DNA of 64,000 nucleotides from Gentiana macrophylla (GCA_026214975.1 JAOBSW010000948.1:1-64000), one strand, 5' to 3'. Positions 44,629 through 57,710 are shown, numbered from the stretch's first letter. The notes: generated by a model from the sequence alone, not told the origin. Numbers and translations: made by a program.

Positions 44629-47600
44629 TCAAGTTGGAGAATGCAAATCACAAATACCCAACTTGTGTAAAAGAAAACGAAAATGTTGTCTGCCGAGAGC
44701 CTTGGTCAAAATATCGGCCAATAGGTGATTCGTGGGAACATGTGACGTAGCCAAATTACCGGATAACAACTCGTCGCGAACAAAGTGACAATCGACCTCG
44801 ATATGTTTGGTACGATCATGGAATACATGATTCTTGGCAATATGGAGAGCCGACTGACTATCACAAAACAAACGCATAGGCTGAGGATGTAAAACACCAA
44901 GAGAAAATTATTAAGACTTCAACTCATACGTGGCAACATCCATAGAACGATACTCAGCTTTGGTAGACGAACGAGACATGGTAGGTTGTTTCTTGGTCTT
45001 CTAAGAGTCAGGAGAACGGCCTAAAAACACCAAGTATCCAGTAACAGAGCGCCGAGTCAAAGGGCAAGCGGGCCAATCACTATCACAGAAAGCTGTCAAG
45101 GATAAATCATCCATAGGACGGAGTAAAATCCCCTGACCGGGATTCCCTTTCAAAAAATGCAAAACACGAATCGCAACATCCCAATGCGGTATCTGTGGAT
45201 CACTCAAAAACTGAGCAAGAGTGTGCACCGAGTAGCTCAACTTAGTATGGGTAACAGATAAATAAACCAGGCGTCCTACAAGGCGACGATATTGATCCGG
45301 ATGAGCAAACGGCTGACTCGTAGCGGAAGCGAGACGATGATTTTGCTCCATAGGTGTATCAATGAGTTTACAGCCCAACATGCCAGCCTCAGTCAAAATG
45401 TCCAACGCATATTTACGATGAGAGAGAAATGTGAATTCGGGACCACGTGCCACCTCAATGCCGAGAAAATATTTCAATGGTCTCAAATCTTTCACATGGA
45501 AACAAGAGCTCAAATACTACTTGAAACGAACAAGTGCATCATGAAAAGAACCTGCAATAATTAAGTTATCGACATAAACCAAAACATGGAGGGAAACACC
45601 GTCCCGAGTATAACTGAACAATATGTAGTCTGCATAAGAGTGTACAAAACCAAAATTCTTCAAAGCAGCAGAGCTTGGCAAACCATTGCCGAGGAGCATG
45701 TTTGAGTCCATATGGAGATTTACGTAGTCGACAAACCGTGCCAGGAGAGGAAGCACGATACCCAGGATGAAGCTGCATGTAGACTTCCTCAGTCAAATCA
45801 CCATGCCGGAAGGCGTTATGGACATCCATTTGATGTAATTCCTAATTGCGTGCCGCTGCAATAGATAAAAAACACAAACCGTGTCCATTTTGGCCACCAG
45901 AGCAAGTGTCTCATTATAATCAACTCCTTAAACTTGCCGATTCCCTCGAACGAGTCGAGCTTTACGGCGCTCTACGTAGCAAGTGGAGGTGTATTTAATT
46001 TTATACACCCAACCACAACCAATGGCATGTTTACCAAGAGGAAGAGCCTCCAAAGACCAAGTTCCATTGCGTTCCAAAGCATCAATTTTCTCTTGCATAG
46101 CCCGACGCCAGTCGGGCAACTAACTAGCTTCTCGAAAAGTGCGTGCTCTCGACCTTTAGTAATAGCTATCAAAATATACTGGTGGCGGTCAGAAAATTTA
46201 TTATAATCAACATAACAAGCTTTGTCAAAAGGTTTACCTGAGGAGCCCGCAGAAGACGAGGAAGCACGTAATGAGGTGGGGTTTCTTCGTGTTGAACGAT
46301 CGTATGAGTGGCATAGTCCCGAAGCTTCATGGAGGGAATTTTCAAATGCTGACCGCGTCCTAAAGGCTCAGTAGGAGGCACCCCACCATCCGAGGCACGT
46401 CCTCTTAATGGAGATGAGGGGTCAGAATCCGGGACATCAGGGGCCGAAGTGGTGGTGTCCAAAGACTCATGGTCATAATCAGGAAAATCCTCAGAACCGT
46501 CCTATAAGGGAGGCTGACTAAAATAAAGTTTCCATTTAAGAAAACATTGGCAGGGAGGGTGTCAAGAAAACGGAAACTGGTCTTCAAAAAAATTCCACGT
46601 CACAGCTAACAAAAAAATCATGTGTCTCAAGATCATATAGTCGCCAGCCCTTCTAGCCGAAGGGATGACGGACGAACATACATTGGTGAGACCGATAATC
46701 AAACTTATCTTTGACCCGAGTACAGACAGCAGCATAGCATAAACACCCAAAAACTCGGATAGTATCATAGGAAGGAGGACGACCATACAAATACTCATAT
46801 GGAGTTTTACAATTTAAAAGATGAGTAGGTGTCAAGTTAATCAAATGAACAGCAGTAAGGACACACTCACCCCAAAAATATTTAGGTAATTTGGCTTGAA
46901 AACGAAGGGCACGACCGACATTAAGAACGTGCCTATGTTTACGTTCGACTCGCCATTTTGTTGAGCAGTATCAACACAAGACCTTTGATGCACAATACCC
47001 TTAGAGTCAAAAAAGGACTGTATGGTTAAAAATTCATGTCCGTTATCACTGTGAAAGCACTTAATCTGTTTATTAAAACTGACGTTTCACCATCATATAA
47101 AATGTTTCAATTAAATGACGCACTTTATTCTTGCCAACTAACAAACATACCCATGTGGCACGAGAACAGTCGTTAACAAGAGTAAAAAGACGAGCATCAC
47201 AACTAGAGGGAAATTTACAAAGTCCCCAAATATCACAATGAACCAAATCAAATAAATCCAAAGCTTTATTGTAACTTGAAGAAATGATGCACGTGGTTGT
47301 TTACTCATAAAACACACTGAACAATCAGCGGCACAACTTTTAGTGTAAAATCATAAAGGCTAGGAATGCCAAACAATGAAGATACCACGGTCATCGAAGG
47401 GTGACCCAAATGCTGATTCCACAACAAATGAGGATCAACAATAGCAACTTTATTAACTTGAAATTCTGGAGAACAAACCGGCTTAAAATAGTAAACTCCA
47501 TTACATTGCACCCCCGCTCAAATCAGGTTCCTCAAAGTATGGTCATGTATAATACACAGCTTATTATTGAAAAATAACAAAATATTGGCGGGTGTCGAGT

Positions 47601-47946
47601 AATTGAGACACAGATAGAAAACTGCAAACCAGGTCCGGGATGTAAAGAACATTTTCCATAATTAATTCTGGAGTCAAAGCAACGGTACCAGATTGTGTAG
47701 AGCTAGTATTTTGCCCATTGGGCAACCCAACCGGGGACGATATTTCACGTAAATTTTTTTTGAGGGGAAACACGTAAATTTTTAAATCATGAAATGTTAC
47801 CAGACATGTGATTGGAAGCACTAGTATCGATTAACCAATCATCGGAATAAGACATACGAGCCAATTTTTCGGGTAAACCAGGTTTGACATTTTTTAAAGC
47901 AGACAAAAGTTGTGGCCACTGATCCTTGGAAAGAGTCGGAGAACGG
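44629..47946 (-). pseudogene. Copia pol: protease, integrase, reverse transcriptase and RNase H remnants
   Basis: Minus strand, 5' to 3'. Protease: DDWLIDTSASNHMSGN at about 47810-47855, where the family has DTGAS. Then LPNGQNTSSTQSG and IPDLVCSFLSVSQLL, followed by the pre-integrase motif HLGHPS (47400). The integrase core has HCDIWG and NDCSRATWV (about 47150-47250), and TPYEYLYGRPPSYD, VFGCLCYA lie near 46750-46810. RT begins WRRAMQEKIDALERNGTW (46110). [18 protein letters not shown] (45800) and [12 protein letters not shown] follow. The active site reads [10 protein letters not shown] (45560), where the family has YVDD. RNase [45 protein letters not shown], ending SPT-stop at 44629. Multiple stops and frame changes make it non-functional. 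Confidence 0.92.
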
Positions 47947-48445
47947 TCACCTTCTCCAAGTTGTTGCTCCCAAATTGAACGGTGATTCCCACATTATTAA
48001 AGCAAAGTTACGATCACCACCACGGAAGGTCCAAGTGTACCACTCAGGGTACCCTATTAGGGTAAGACAATGCTCCGTGTCATGGCTGAAGCGTCCACAA
48101 TGAGAACAAGAATGAGGTTCATCGCCGGAAACCAGAGCAGGCCGGCGAGCAGCATTGCTCGTATTTGCAAATCCAACAACAATTTTCTCATCTTGAACTG
48201 GGGGCTCTTCGGACAAATCAGTAGCAATAGAATACTCAGCATCATCAACCTCAAAGTTTTTACTTTTTGATTTTCCACCCCCCCCCCCCGCCAACATCAT
48301 GTTTCCGACCCATCAGTAATTTCGATGGATGAATAATCCAAAATTCCCAAGAAGCAGAACGAATAAAGAAGAGTAGCAATTGATATAAGAGGCTTTTTTT
48401 TTTTTTCTTATTACCCAGTTGCTGCAATGTAAAAAAAATGTTGAG
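47947..48445 (-). pseudogene. Copia gag C-terminus with CCHC zinc knuckle
   Basis: The minus-strand frame 48300-47947 contains CSHCGRFSHDTEHC, a C-x2-C-x4-H-x4-C nucleic-acid-binding knuckle. A Gly-Lys-Ser-rich linker lies near a C9 homopolymer at 48280-48290. The N-terminal capsid region is not recognisable upstream, and the solo LTR at 48446 cuts the leader. Confidence 0.8.
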
Positions 48446-50408
48446 TGTAACGCCCCGCTCCCGGATACCGAGCCCTTATCCGGAAGAGAAACGTTCGGCG
48501 CGTATAGCATTAAATAAATCTAACATTATACGCAAGCCTCTACGCCGTCGTATCAAATAAAAGCAAACGGAAGCTAAAAAGACTCGGGTAAAAACATAAA
48601 TGCTACTATGAATAGAAAATAACCATGCTAAAGATAGATAGTTAAATTACAACGACGAAAAACCCAAAGACTTATACAATACGATGTCTTAAAAGTAGAA
48701 GTACAACAAGTCTAAGAAAAGAAATACAACTAGTCTAGTACAACATTTACAAAGAAATAAACTAAGAGCTTTGTCAAGACTTCAAAGTCTTCAAAGGTCG
48801 TCATCTACACTTGATCAACCTGTTCATCTTCTCACCCCACAATGCATACAAAAGAAAATGCAAAGGAGGTAAGTACAAAGTACTTAGTACAAGTGAGAAG
48901 GTAATGAATAACTAAGTTATACAACAAAAGGTTATTATTATGATTATTAAATTATCTTTATGAGACCGACTCAATCTAAGGTTCAATCCATGCCCATCGA
49001 CATGTCATGACTAAACGTTTCTAGCTTTGCTTATCTTGGTTACATCATCACTCAAGGACACAATGCATAGTGAAAATTCCACCACGAGATGTACTTGCCA
49101 ACTAGGGTGCACCGATAGTCCCGGGATCTCCCCGGTATGCATTTACGTTCGGCGAATTTCCTCCACTGCCATTTAGCCGTTTATAGGCCAGCAGCGTTGT
49201 TCGCTTTTACTAAACGTATCACATCGCCGATATGAATCAGTGTCTAACTAAGAATAGATGACGTTTTAGCTTTTACTACACTTATGTAATTATTATGGTG
49301 AATTAACTAGCCACCTAAGTGTTTTCAAGATGAAATCTCACATTAACAACTCTACTCCCTCACTTAGACAACTAGACATCCTATCAATTACACAGGCATT
49401 GATGAACTCTAGTTCATCAAAGCACAAGCCCTTTCATGCCCTTCCGACGGATCCAAACTTCAACTCCCTTTAAGAGTATATTCGGTGTTTTAACTGAACG
49501 AATCAGAAGTTCAATCGAAGCTTGTTCATATTTAATTAATGTTATTGAATCAAAAAAAATAGAAATTTAAAACTCAACACAAATATACCAAAACATATCA
49601 CATCTTATTAATTACAACTTAGCATGAATTCTATCACCAAACAACACCAAAACTCAACCTATCATTATAAAACTATAATTACTCATTAGGAAGAGCCTCT
49701 TACCTTAATTTCCAGCAAAACTGAAACCAAAACGTCAAGCAACTGCAACAACTGTTGATCCTCAACCCCAAAACCTATTTGATCAACGAGAAACCCTAAA
49801 ATCCTATTTCTTTGCAGAAAACCGAAACTGAAAAGTGATCAAAACTGCAGATTACCTGGATTAACTGCAGCGAAACTATTTTTAGATTGATCTACGCTCC
49901 AAGACGATCGTTTCGACTACTCATGGCTGAAAAACAGAGCTACGGATTGAAAGATACGAATTTTTGAAGAATCGTACTCAACGGTTACCAAAAACTAGGG
50001 CTAAATTGAAAACTTACGAAATTGAGAGATGTTATTTTCCAAAGTTGCGTCTCCTCGTGCTGATCGCTTTTCTCTCCTGCGGCATCTTGAAACGATGAAC
50101 GGATTGGTCACATGGTTGAAGATTACGTTCTCCCTTTTTCTGGCATCTTCTGCGTTGGTTTTCTTGTTCTGCGTCGATGCTCCTCTTTTTTTTTTTCTTT
50201 TTTTTTTATCAGAATCAGCTTGTGAAATAATAAGAGATTTTGGGTATTATTTCCTTTTTATAGCCATTAATTAAATCCTTTATAATTAATTGCTAAATCC
50301 TTTTAATTAAATCCTTTTTAATCAAATAAATAGGATAAAGAATAATTAGGCCGTAGTAAATACACCCAATGACTATTTTACCCTTTTATGAAAAGTCGGG
50401 ATGTTACA
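48446..50408 (-). repeat. Solo gypsy LTR (TGTAACGCCCCG family) inside the Copia element
   Basis: 1963 bp, tgtaacgccccgctcc...gggatgttaca, with a perfect 5-bp duplication ttgag at 48441-48445 and 50409-50413. Same family as the LTRs at 22836-25081 and 28761-31012 but clearly diverged. No internal region, so it arose by LTR-LTR recombination. Confidence 0.92.
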
Positions 50409-50489
50409 TTGAGTTTCTAATTTTTTTTTCTTGAGAGATTGGAACAGAAAAAGTACGGATCTCTCTAACTTGGAGAGTAAATGCTACCA

Positions 50490-50589
50490 TGTTAAGATCA
50501 AGCGCTTACCATTGTACTAAAATTAGTTGCTGGTAGTAAAGATGTTACTATATTTCTTATACATTGAGTGTGGACAATCTGTCCCAACA
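50490..50589 (-). repeat. Short chimeric 5' LTR of the Copia mosaic
   Basis: 100 bp. The outer 70 bp resemble the 318-bp LTR. The inner end (TTAACA, then TGGTA) resembles the 156-bp LTR and its primer site. Confidence 0.6.
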
Positions 50590-50649
50590 GATGTTCTTTC
50601 GCCTTTTGTATTCCATATGGCAGAAGATACTTTGGGAATTAAGTCTTCC

Positions 50650-51942
50650 TAACTAGAAACATCGACTTGTAAAATTGCGGGAAGCTAGCAAGAAGAATAC
50701 CGAAACGCCATCCGTTACGAATGGCAACATTCAAGGTTTGTTATCTGTTTTGACTGCATGGGGATGCGATGCATTACCCCATAATGCACGAATGCAGTTT
50801 GCTGCCGCTGAGAGTGTTGAAACACCTCGCGCCTTGAGATGGAATAACAAAGAGACACGCATTTTTCTTGAAGGTACATCCAAAATTTTCAATGAAGTCA
50901 AAACGGTTATCAACATGTTTAAGTGTTGATATTCATTCAAGATATTTGTGAAAAATTACATCGTTTAATAGTCACATTGTTGATTTCATTGTATGGAGCT
51001 AGAAGATTTATACCCGCGAACGATGTTGAGGTTAGAATGCTATAGGAGAATGGTTTTACAGACGAACAGATTAAAACGCCGCCTCCTATTTATCCTGATC
51101 CGGTGGATGAACCGGCATCCCCAGACAATGACCCTGATAATATAGACCCTATTGATCTAGAACAACAGGCACAAACAGATGATGCTCTCACTCAGTCGCA
51201 TCATCCACCGACTCCTACTGCCCCTGCACGCATCTACGTCTTCCCATGCCATACCATCCCAATCACATGACACTTCACATCTTTCATTGGATCCAGCAAC
51301 GATGGCAGGGATACAACTTCTCGATCAACACATGAAGAAAGTTGACAAGAAGATAGAGGTCATGGATAAAAATATGGATAGTCTGATAAAAGACCTATCG
51401 GAACTAAAAGCTGTAAATAAGAAAGATTTAGAATCAAGGAGGAACTAAATAATTGGAGATGTACGCTCGATTTTCTGGCTTTATGTAGAGGTCGGTCGAT
51501 TTTCGGGCTTTATGTAGAGGTCGGTCCCGGGTCAGTACCACCAGAGGTAAAAAAAATTAATGGTTATTATTTTATCGTTAATAATAATAATCCAATAATT
51601 TTTTTATAGTAAATACTAATCAACGATATCTTACAGGCACATGAGGCATCTTCTGGTCCTGATTTATTTCAGCAACATCATTCTAATACCGAGGAACGGA
51701 GCGAGCAGTCGCAGTCTCAACAATTTCATCAGATGACGTCCAATCCTGAATTCGATGTAAATTATTATTCAATTCGGTATACATTAGTTATAAATGCTTA
51801 ATTTATTTTTGTAATTCTATGTTCAATCGTTTTCTGCAGACGTCACATTTTTTCACAGATGATCCCTCAATGTGCTTTGATGATTTTATAGGAATGGGCG
51901 ATAACAAGGTTAATGCATCAGTCAGGGACAGGTCGCTAGCAG
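50650..51942 (+). pseudogene. DUF1985/Ulp1-type transposon gene fragment, plus strand
   Basis: The frame from 50655 reads GLLSVLTAWGCDALPHNARM, then ETPRALRWNN and FLEGTSKIF. This parallels YALFVWAYETVPYVGK...VPRMLRWNPN of the minus-strand relative at 55160-55330. After an in-frame stop at 50926, ENGFTDEQIKTPPPIYPDP (51050-51110) parallels RGNGLTYEEIDTPPPMYTI of the same relative. A coiled segment (HMKKVDKKIEVMDKNMDSL) follows. Downstream exons with good splice sites lie at 51637-51756 and 51840-51942. No protease domain is found. Plant DUF1985/Ulp1 proteins are encoded by MULE-type transposons. It is broken by the stop and lacks both ends. Confidence 0.7.
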
Positions 51943-52805
51943 GTTAGTCGCGTTTTATTTATATACTTGACACTAATAAGGTAAATGTACTTGTTTAAGT
52001 TCGAGGCACGAGTAGGCAGGACAAATGTTTAGACGTAGAGGGTGACACGACAATTACGTCTTCGAATACCAAGGATAAAGCTAAGATTTTAAAGGCAAAA
52101 CCGAAGAACTTCAATCAAGAGTTGTAGGAGGTCGACCAATGGGGTCGGTTCCGATAAGACGGGATTGTCACTGATGTAAGTTATTTTTACTCAAAAAAAT
52201 TAGTGCAAGTTTATTAACAAAATTATCATATTTAAAATATCCATGTTTTATATAGAACGTGGATTGTTACTTCAATCTTTGAAGGCGGAGGATGCAGAAG
52301 AATCAAGAAGCATACGACAGCAACATTGTACTGTTGTGTACCACTTTTTCCATAGGGATTACATCAGAGATATAGGATGATACAAGTCTACCTGATACCG
52401 AGAACCTTATCGATCTTGATGTGACACCTGACACTATATTTTATACGCTTATTGTATTGCCCAACATGTGATGTACGGATCCGCTCTCCATTAATCTCTT
52501 TGCTGATAATCACTTTACGAGTAGACGAGTCACACAAACATGTTATATACATGGGATACAAATGAATGATATTGAACGTAAATGCTAATAAACTGCAAAT
52601 GAATGATAATGACTTGCACATTGTGACTTATCAGGATATGATTGCCATACCTGGACATAAAGATACGTTTAGATATTAATATACAAACATTATCGTTAAT
52701 ATCAAGTGAGAACAAGCATTATCTATTGATACACACATATAATAGAACAGTGATACATTTCAAGCAATTCTTCAAGTTACTACATTACATCAAGAAAATT
52801 AAAAG
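51943..52805. other. Spacer between the two opposed Ulp1-type relics
   Basis: Short plus-strand protein-like stretches at about 52000-52130 (Lys-rich, KDKAKILKAKPKN) may be further exons of the plus-strand copy. From 52400 to 52805 I see nothing. No inverted terminal repeats could be matched. Confidence 0.4.
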
Positions 52806-55800
52806 TTAAACTGATCTCAGATCAACTGTCCTATGAAATATATCTACACACATCTTGTTTCTAAATAGTTCCATGTTGTCTTGTGTTACATCACCAAGAC
52901 TAGCATTCAACAATATTAGATGCTCGATATGCTTCACCGTAAACACGCCGCGATCTCATTGAAATAAGAATCATTATACATATATCGAACCATAAAGTTG
53001 TCAACTAAATATAGTATAAAAGGCGGTTGCACATACATTTTTGACATCTGCGGACATGCATTCGAGTTCAAGCGTTTCACCTCAAAAGCCTTTGACAAAC
53101 GAGCATCGCCCTTGAATACGGGATTTAATCTTAGTAGCATAGGAAATTTTTGCCCACCTCGTAACTCCTCATCCATTGCATCCTCCTCCCCATTCCGCAT
53201 CATACGTGCACACGTTATATCCCATGACGCAATGCTTATGACCGAGCAACCCAATGATTTCCAAAACGCCATGGGGTGTAAAGCGTGTTTTGCTTAGTAA
53301 ATGCATTCACACCGTTATGCACAACGATATCGAGCTTTGATGTTTTTCGGAGCTCATTACGTTGCATAAGCCCTACCACGTACTCCCAACTCATGTGAGA
53401 AGATTACGGCATCCTTTTGAATGATGTAGGTGTTTCTTCATCCGACAATGCAACAAGTATGATACGGCGTTCACGTCTTTGTATAAGATGTAGCAAATAC
53501 GTTAAAATGTTATAGCATCGTGATCGATAGACACATGTTGTACATGAAAATCTACTTACAAGATTGCCAAGCCATCTCTCAGGGCGATATATGTCCTCAA
53601 ACCAGACAGCATCCACAAGCTCTAGCCGTGAGGTACAATTTAAGAAAACTCCATCAATCGTCACTTTAGGTGCATTAGGGTTGTTGTACCAATCACGAAA
53701 CTCCCTCCATTTGCCTATATCAATGGGCCTAAATGGATCGTAACATTTTGATCTGATCCTCTCCACCGTTGAATTGTCTACAAAGTCCTTCAAACGATCA
53801 GGTCGTTGCGTTTTTCTCCTTGACCGGGGAAATTCAGGCAACATTTCCTGTATAACCCTCTTCGGCGTTGGCTCTGTTTAGCATAATTTTGGGTTAGTGA
53901 ATATTCAAATGCGGTAAAAGTAAGGTTCAGATGTCATAACTAAAGTTTGATTACTAACTCGATGGAGAGTCTGATACGTTTAGTATTTCAACGGGGGCAT
54001 TGATCTGCGAGGCATCTATTGGAGAGTTATTTCCTATACATGTATCTGTATCAGACACGTGTGACAAGTGTGTCCCAAGATTGGTCATTGGCGGCGGGTT
54101 GTCCACTTGAAATGCCTATAAAAACATTAAGTTCATATTGTTTCAAATTTGAATCATCATTTCAATTTTAACGCTAAATAGGATAAACAAACCTTCTTCT
54201 TTGTTTTTGACACCTCGTTCTTCATAACTGATTTTAAAATAGTCAACAACATTTCTTCTTGACGAAAATTGTATGTGCGCACAAGGGGCATGGGGAAAAT
54301 ACCTTTTCGGAGTGTGTTTTGAACTAGATGCCAAGTTATTCCCCTGCAAGTATAAATAATTATAATGATTTTAACAATAACGTCTATAAGAAGGGAGAGA
54401 GCTAGTAGCAACAATACCCCCTTCTTGACAGTGGGAGTCTCCATAGCATGTTTTTCTATTTTCGATTCAGAGATTGTATGTTGATCATCTTGTGGTTGGG
54501 TTTCTTGACGCATAACCGGAGGCGATGATCTATGAGGTTGAGTAGTACCCTACACAGTACCATAATTTTTAAATGCATAGTGACAAATAATTACATATAA
54601 ATGTAATCCTTAAAAGTCAATACCTTATGACGTTTACTAGAATTCACCATCTCGGATACGATTGATTTCATTTCTCTTAGATGCTTATGTATGGCGATTT
54701 CTCGTATCCTGAATATCCCTTAGCAAGACATTTCTTGTATACACAACCGTGTTTGTAGAATCCTCTATCCGTTCATTCATGTGTTTCTCCAACTTATTCA
54801 CAGACTCATTCAATTTCTCATCAATAACCGACAATTCTTCCCTCATCCTTGAAGGCATATCCACATGTGTACTGACAAAATTTCCACCGAATGTATTTTC
54901 ATCTTTCAAATCGGTTATCTGTGGATCAATAGCCCTATCAACATGTGCATCGTCAACATGGATTGTATACATAGGGGGTGGCGTATCAATCTCCTCATAT
55001 GTCAGACCATTACCACGTAACATCAATCTCTCTTCATCACTAGGTTTCATAAATGATACCACACCCTACATTCGATTTTTAAAAGAAAAATATTTTTTTC
55101 ATATACATCTAATAAAATTTTCACATGGAAAAAATAAACAATAAAACTAAATTGTTTTACCAGTCCATGAAAATCGAGTTGTTTCTTCAACCATTCGTTC
55201 ACTACACGTCCACTATTAGGATTCCATCTCAACATTCGTGGTACCTCATTGCTAACATGACTCGCAAGTACCTTCCCAACATATGGAACAGTCTCATATG
55301 CCCACACAAATAATGCATAAACTAAACAAGCCATGTCTTTCGTCACCTTAGATGACTTTCCAATATGACTCCGCAACCCGTCTCGCTTTTCCTTTAAGTC
55401 AGTGAGGGTTATGTCCCAAAAGTATGAACCCCAACTATAATTGACAAACCGCGATGTATCATCAACAAGATGAAATAAAAAAGGAGAAACATGTGCAGCA
55501 GATGATTTCCCATTCAATACAGCCTCAATCAAATATACCAAGCCAATTTTATATGCAACCTCAGCATCCGTTGAATCCTTCAACGCCTGCTCCAAAAGTG
55601 CAATCGTAATATTTCTTGTTTTTATGCTAAATGGACAAGCTCGGTCAGTGGTGTCAACAACAACATTATCATCATCTACATATGAAGTCAGGGTAGAACA
55701 TTGCTTATCATCGGGCCGAACGTCAGGCTCTATCGGACCAAAAGATAATCCTGTAATCATTGCAAACTCTCTTCGACCGAAACGGCATATACGATTCTTA

Positions 55801-56105
55801 AATCGAAACATTAGCTCCTCAGGTCTTTCCGAATAAACCGATCTCACGAGCAACTGATGCAAAACCGTAGATGAGTAATGAAAATTCTCCATAGCTTTGT
55901 ATACGTTTGACAATGGGGATTGCATTACCCGGTCAATCAACTTAGCGTCGTTATGCGAATTAAATGCATCTCTGAGTATTTTAAACTGATTCTCTCCTCC
56001 CCTGTATTCATATTTTATCGAGCATATATCATCAGGCCGAATAACCCACGAACCAACGTTATCTGTCATCTGTATATCAAACCAAACTACTGTCAATGTT
56101 GACAT
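52806..56105 (-). pseudogene. DUF1985-Ulp1 (C48-like) MULE-derived protein, catalytic Cys replaced
   Basis: Minus strand. The first exon (about 56075-55161) carries DUF1985: PLSNVYKAMENFHYSS, ELMFRFKNRICRFGRREFAM, ITGLSFG. It ends at a GT donor after LDFHGL. The next exon (55065-54690) has RGNGLTYEEIDTPPPMYT and an acidic coiled coil. A linker follows, then an Ulp1-like C-terminus from 53844: FRDWYNNPNAPKVTIDGVFL, VWFEDIYRPERWL, GNHWVAR (catalytic His, about 53260) and ASWDIT (Asp, about 53220). The final stretch reads DRGVFTVKHIEHL at 52955-52920 and stops at 52806-52808. In active C48 peptidases the corresponding motif is D-C-G-V-F, so the nucleophile is Arg (CGC at 52950-52952). Frameshifts lie near 53250 and 53500. 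Such genes are carried by plant MULEs; the host role is unknown. Confidence 0.8.
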
Positions 56106-57598
56106 TTGAACTTAACTCATTTGACAATCGTTCTACGTTAGTTATATTATTTTATAACTCATTCGACAAATATTGTCTTAATATATAATTCAGTTTAAAT
56201 TTTCTGAATGTTGTTTTGATGTTTATATATTTTGTATCATATCTGTAGATGGGTATTTGAGAGTGTTTTTACCTCCGTCACAAAAATTGACGATGGAGAA
56301 CAGATGTTGGATAGAGCCACCAGAACATAACTTAAATTTTCGATCTAGCTAACGGATGCCTCTATCCGGATGAGGCTTTACCAAGCTGTTTAGAATGGAA
56401 AAAGATGCTTTATTGAACAGACCTAATAAATTTTTCTACGAGCTACACTATATAGGCATCCCTAATATAAGGCCTGAGGATTGCCCGACCGTGTGGATCG
56501 GAAGAAATCGAAAACATCCTAAAAAAGCATGCATTTCTAAGAATTTTAAGAGGTCGATACGTACCATAAAATATGTTTTTGTTTTTTTGTTGTAATTTAT
56601 CATAACATTTATTCGTCATTACGTTGTTAAAACACTTCATTATGTTGTTACATAAAATTTCATCGAGATTTTTTTATAAATTTACTGCACTATACTATAT
56701 CATAATTAATCATAAATATCATATAATTTCAACAATGTTCTTAAAATATTAATCCAATCACTACACTAAAATATCATAAAATTACAACGTTATCATTATC
56801 ATATCAAATTACTTCTATTCTACGCTGCCAATTATCACATCCACCAATCAAATTATCATCTAATTTAATGCAACGTTATAAAAATATCACACTATTACAA
56901 TATTCATTACACGTTAAACATTAAGGAAAATCACAAAAGTTCATGCTCCGTCGATGATAAAAAAATTGCTAAAACAATTAATTCACTCACTTTTATTACG
57001 AGAATGTCTTCGAAACACTACTTTCACAAAATCACGATTTCTTCGTAAAACAAAACTTACAAAATCAATAAGCCAAATAAGCAAATAAACGGAGAAAAGA
57101 AAACAAATAAACTTCAAAATCAAATTGATATTTACGTTTTCGAATCAAATTGAGATTTACACTTTTTTTTCTCCAGGTTTACACTTGAGTTAGACAAAAA
57201 AGCGAGTTGAATGGAAAAAGTAGCAAGAAATATGTTTTAAAGTGAAAAAGTCCATGTTTTTCCAAAGTTAGACGTACGCCCATTTTTTGGCGTAAGTGCC
57301 CATCTTGAAGGGAGTAATCGCCCATTATGAGTGTGCTAGTGGGCGTGCGGTAGGCGGGTGGAGGGGCCGAAGGGCGTGTTTAGGGCGATGGGCGATTTCG
57401 CCCATCTTAAGGCGGGGGATAGACATGGCTTTTTATAATAGGGGGTGTATTTTTTGATTATATTCTGGAAAAGGGGGTATTTTCGAATTTCACCTACTTA
57501 TTTTCATTATACATTTAAAGAAATATCCAAGTGTTGTAAATTATAAAAGCATTCCTTCCCCGCTAAAAGAAACCATCCAATATTTTACGTAAAAAATT

Positions 57599-57601
<3 letters not shown>
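56106..57601. other. AT-rich spacer with a GC-rich inverted-repeat patch
   Basis: No gene recognised. 57270-57425 is unusually GC-rich and repeats GCCCAT and GGGCG words, including ATGGGCGA-TT-TCGCCCAT, a perfect 8-bp stem. Confidence 0.5.
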
Positions 57602-57689
<88 letters not shown>

Positions 57690-57710
57690 GAGAGAGAGTA
57701 TATATATACA
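57602..57710. repeat. Compound microsatellite (TA)n(TG)n(GA)n(TA)n
   Basis: (TA) to 57650, (TG) to 57684, (GA) to 57698, then a short TA run. It produces spurious ORFs on both strands. Confidence 0.95.

Larger units (their letters stand above)
43968..50589 (-). mobile_element. Decayed, mosaic Ty1/Copia retrotransposon
   Basis: Outer ends are an LTR of 318 bp at 43968-44285 and a 100-bp LTR at 50490-50589. They share about 70 bp at their outer edge (ttcttatacatt, caatctgtcccaaca). Flanking 5-mers gatat (43963-43967) and gatgt (50590-50594) match at four of five positions. A different 156-bp LTR (44468-44623) with its own primer site and purine tract lies between pol and the outer 3' LTR. Gag-pol remnants run from 48300 down to 44629. 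A solo gypsy LTR is nested at 48446-50408. Confidence 0.82.
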
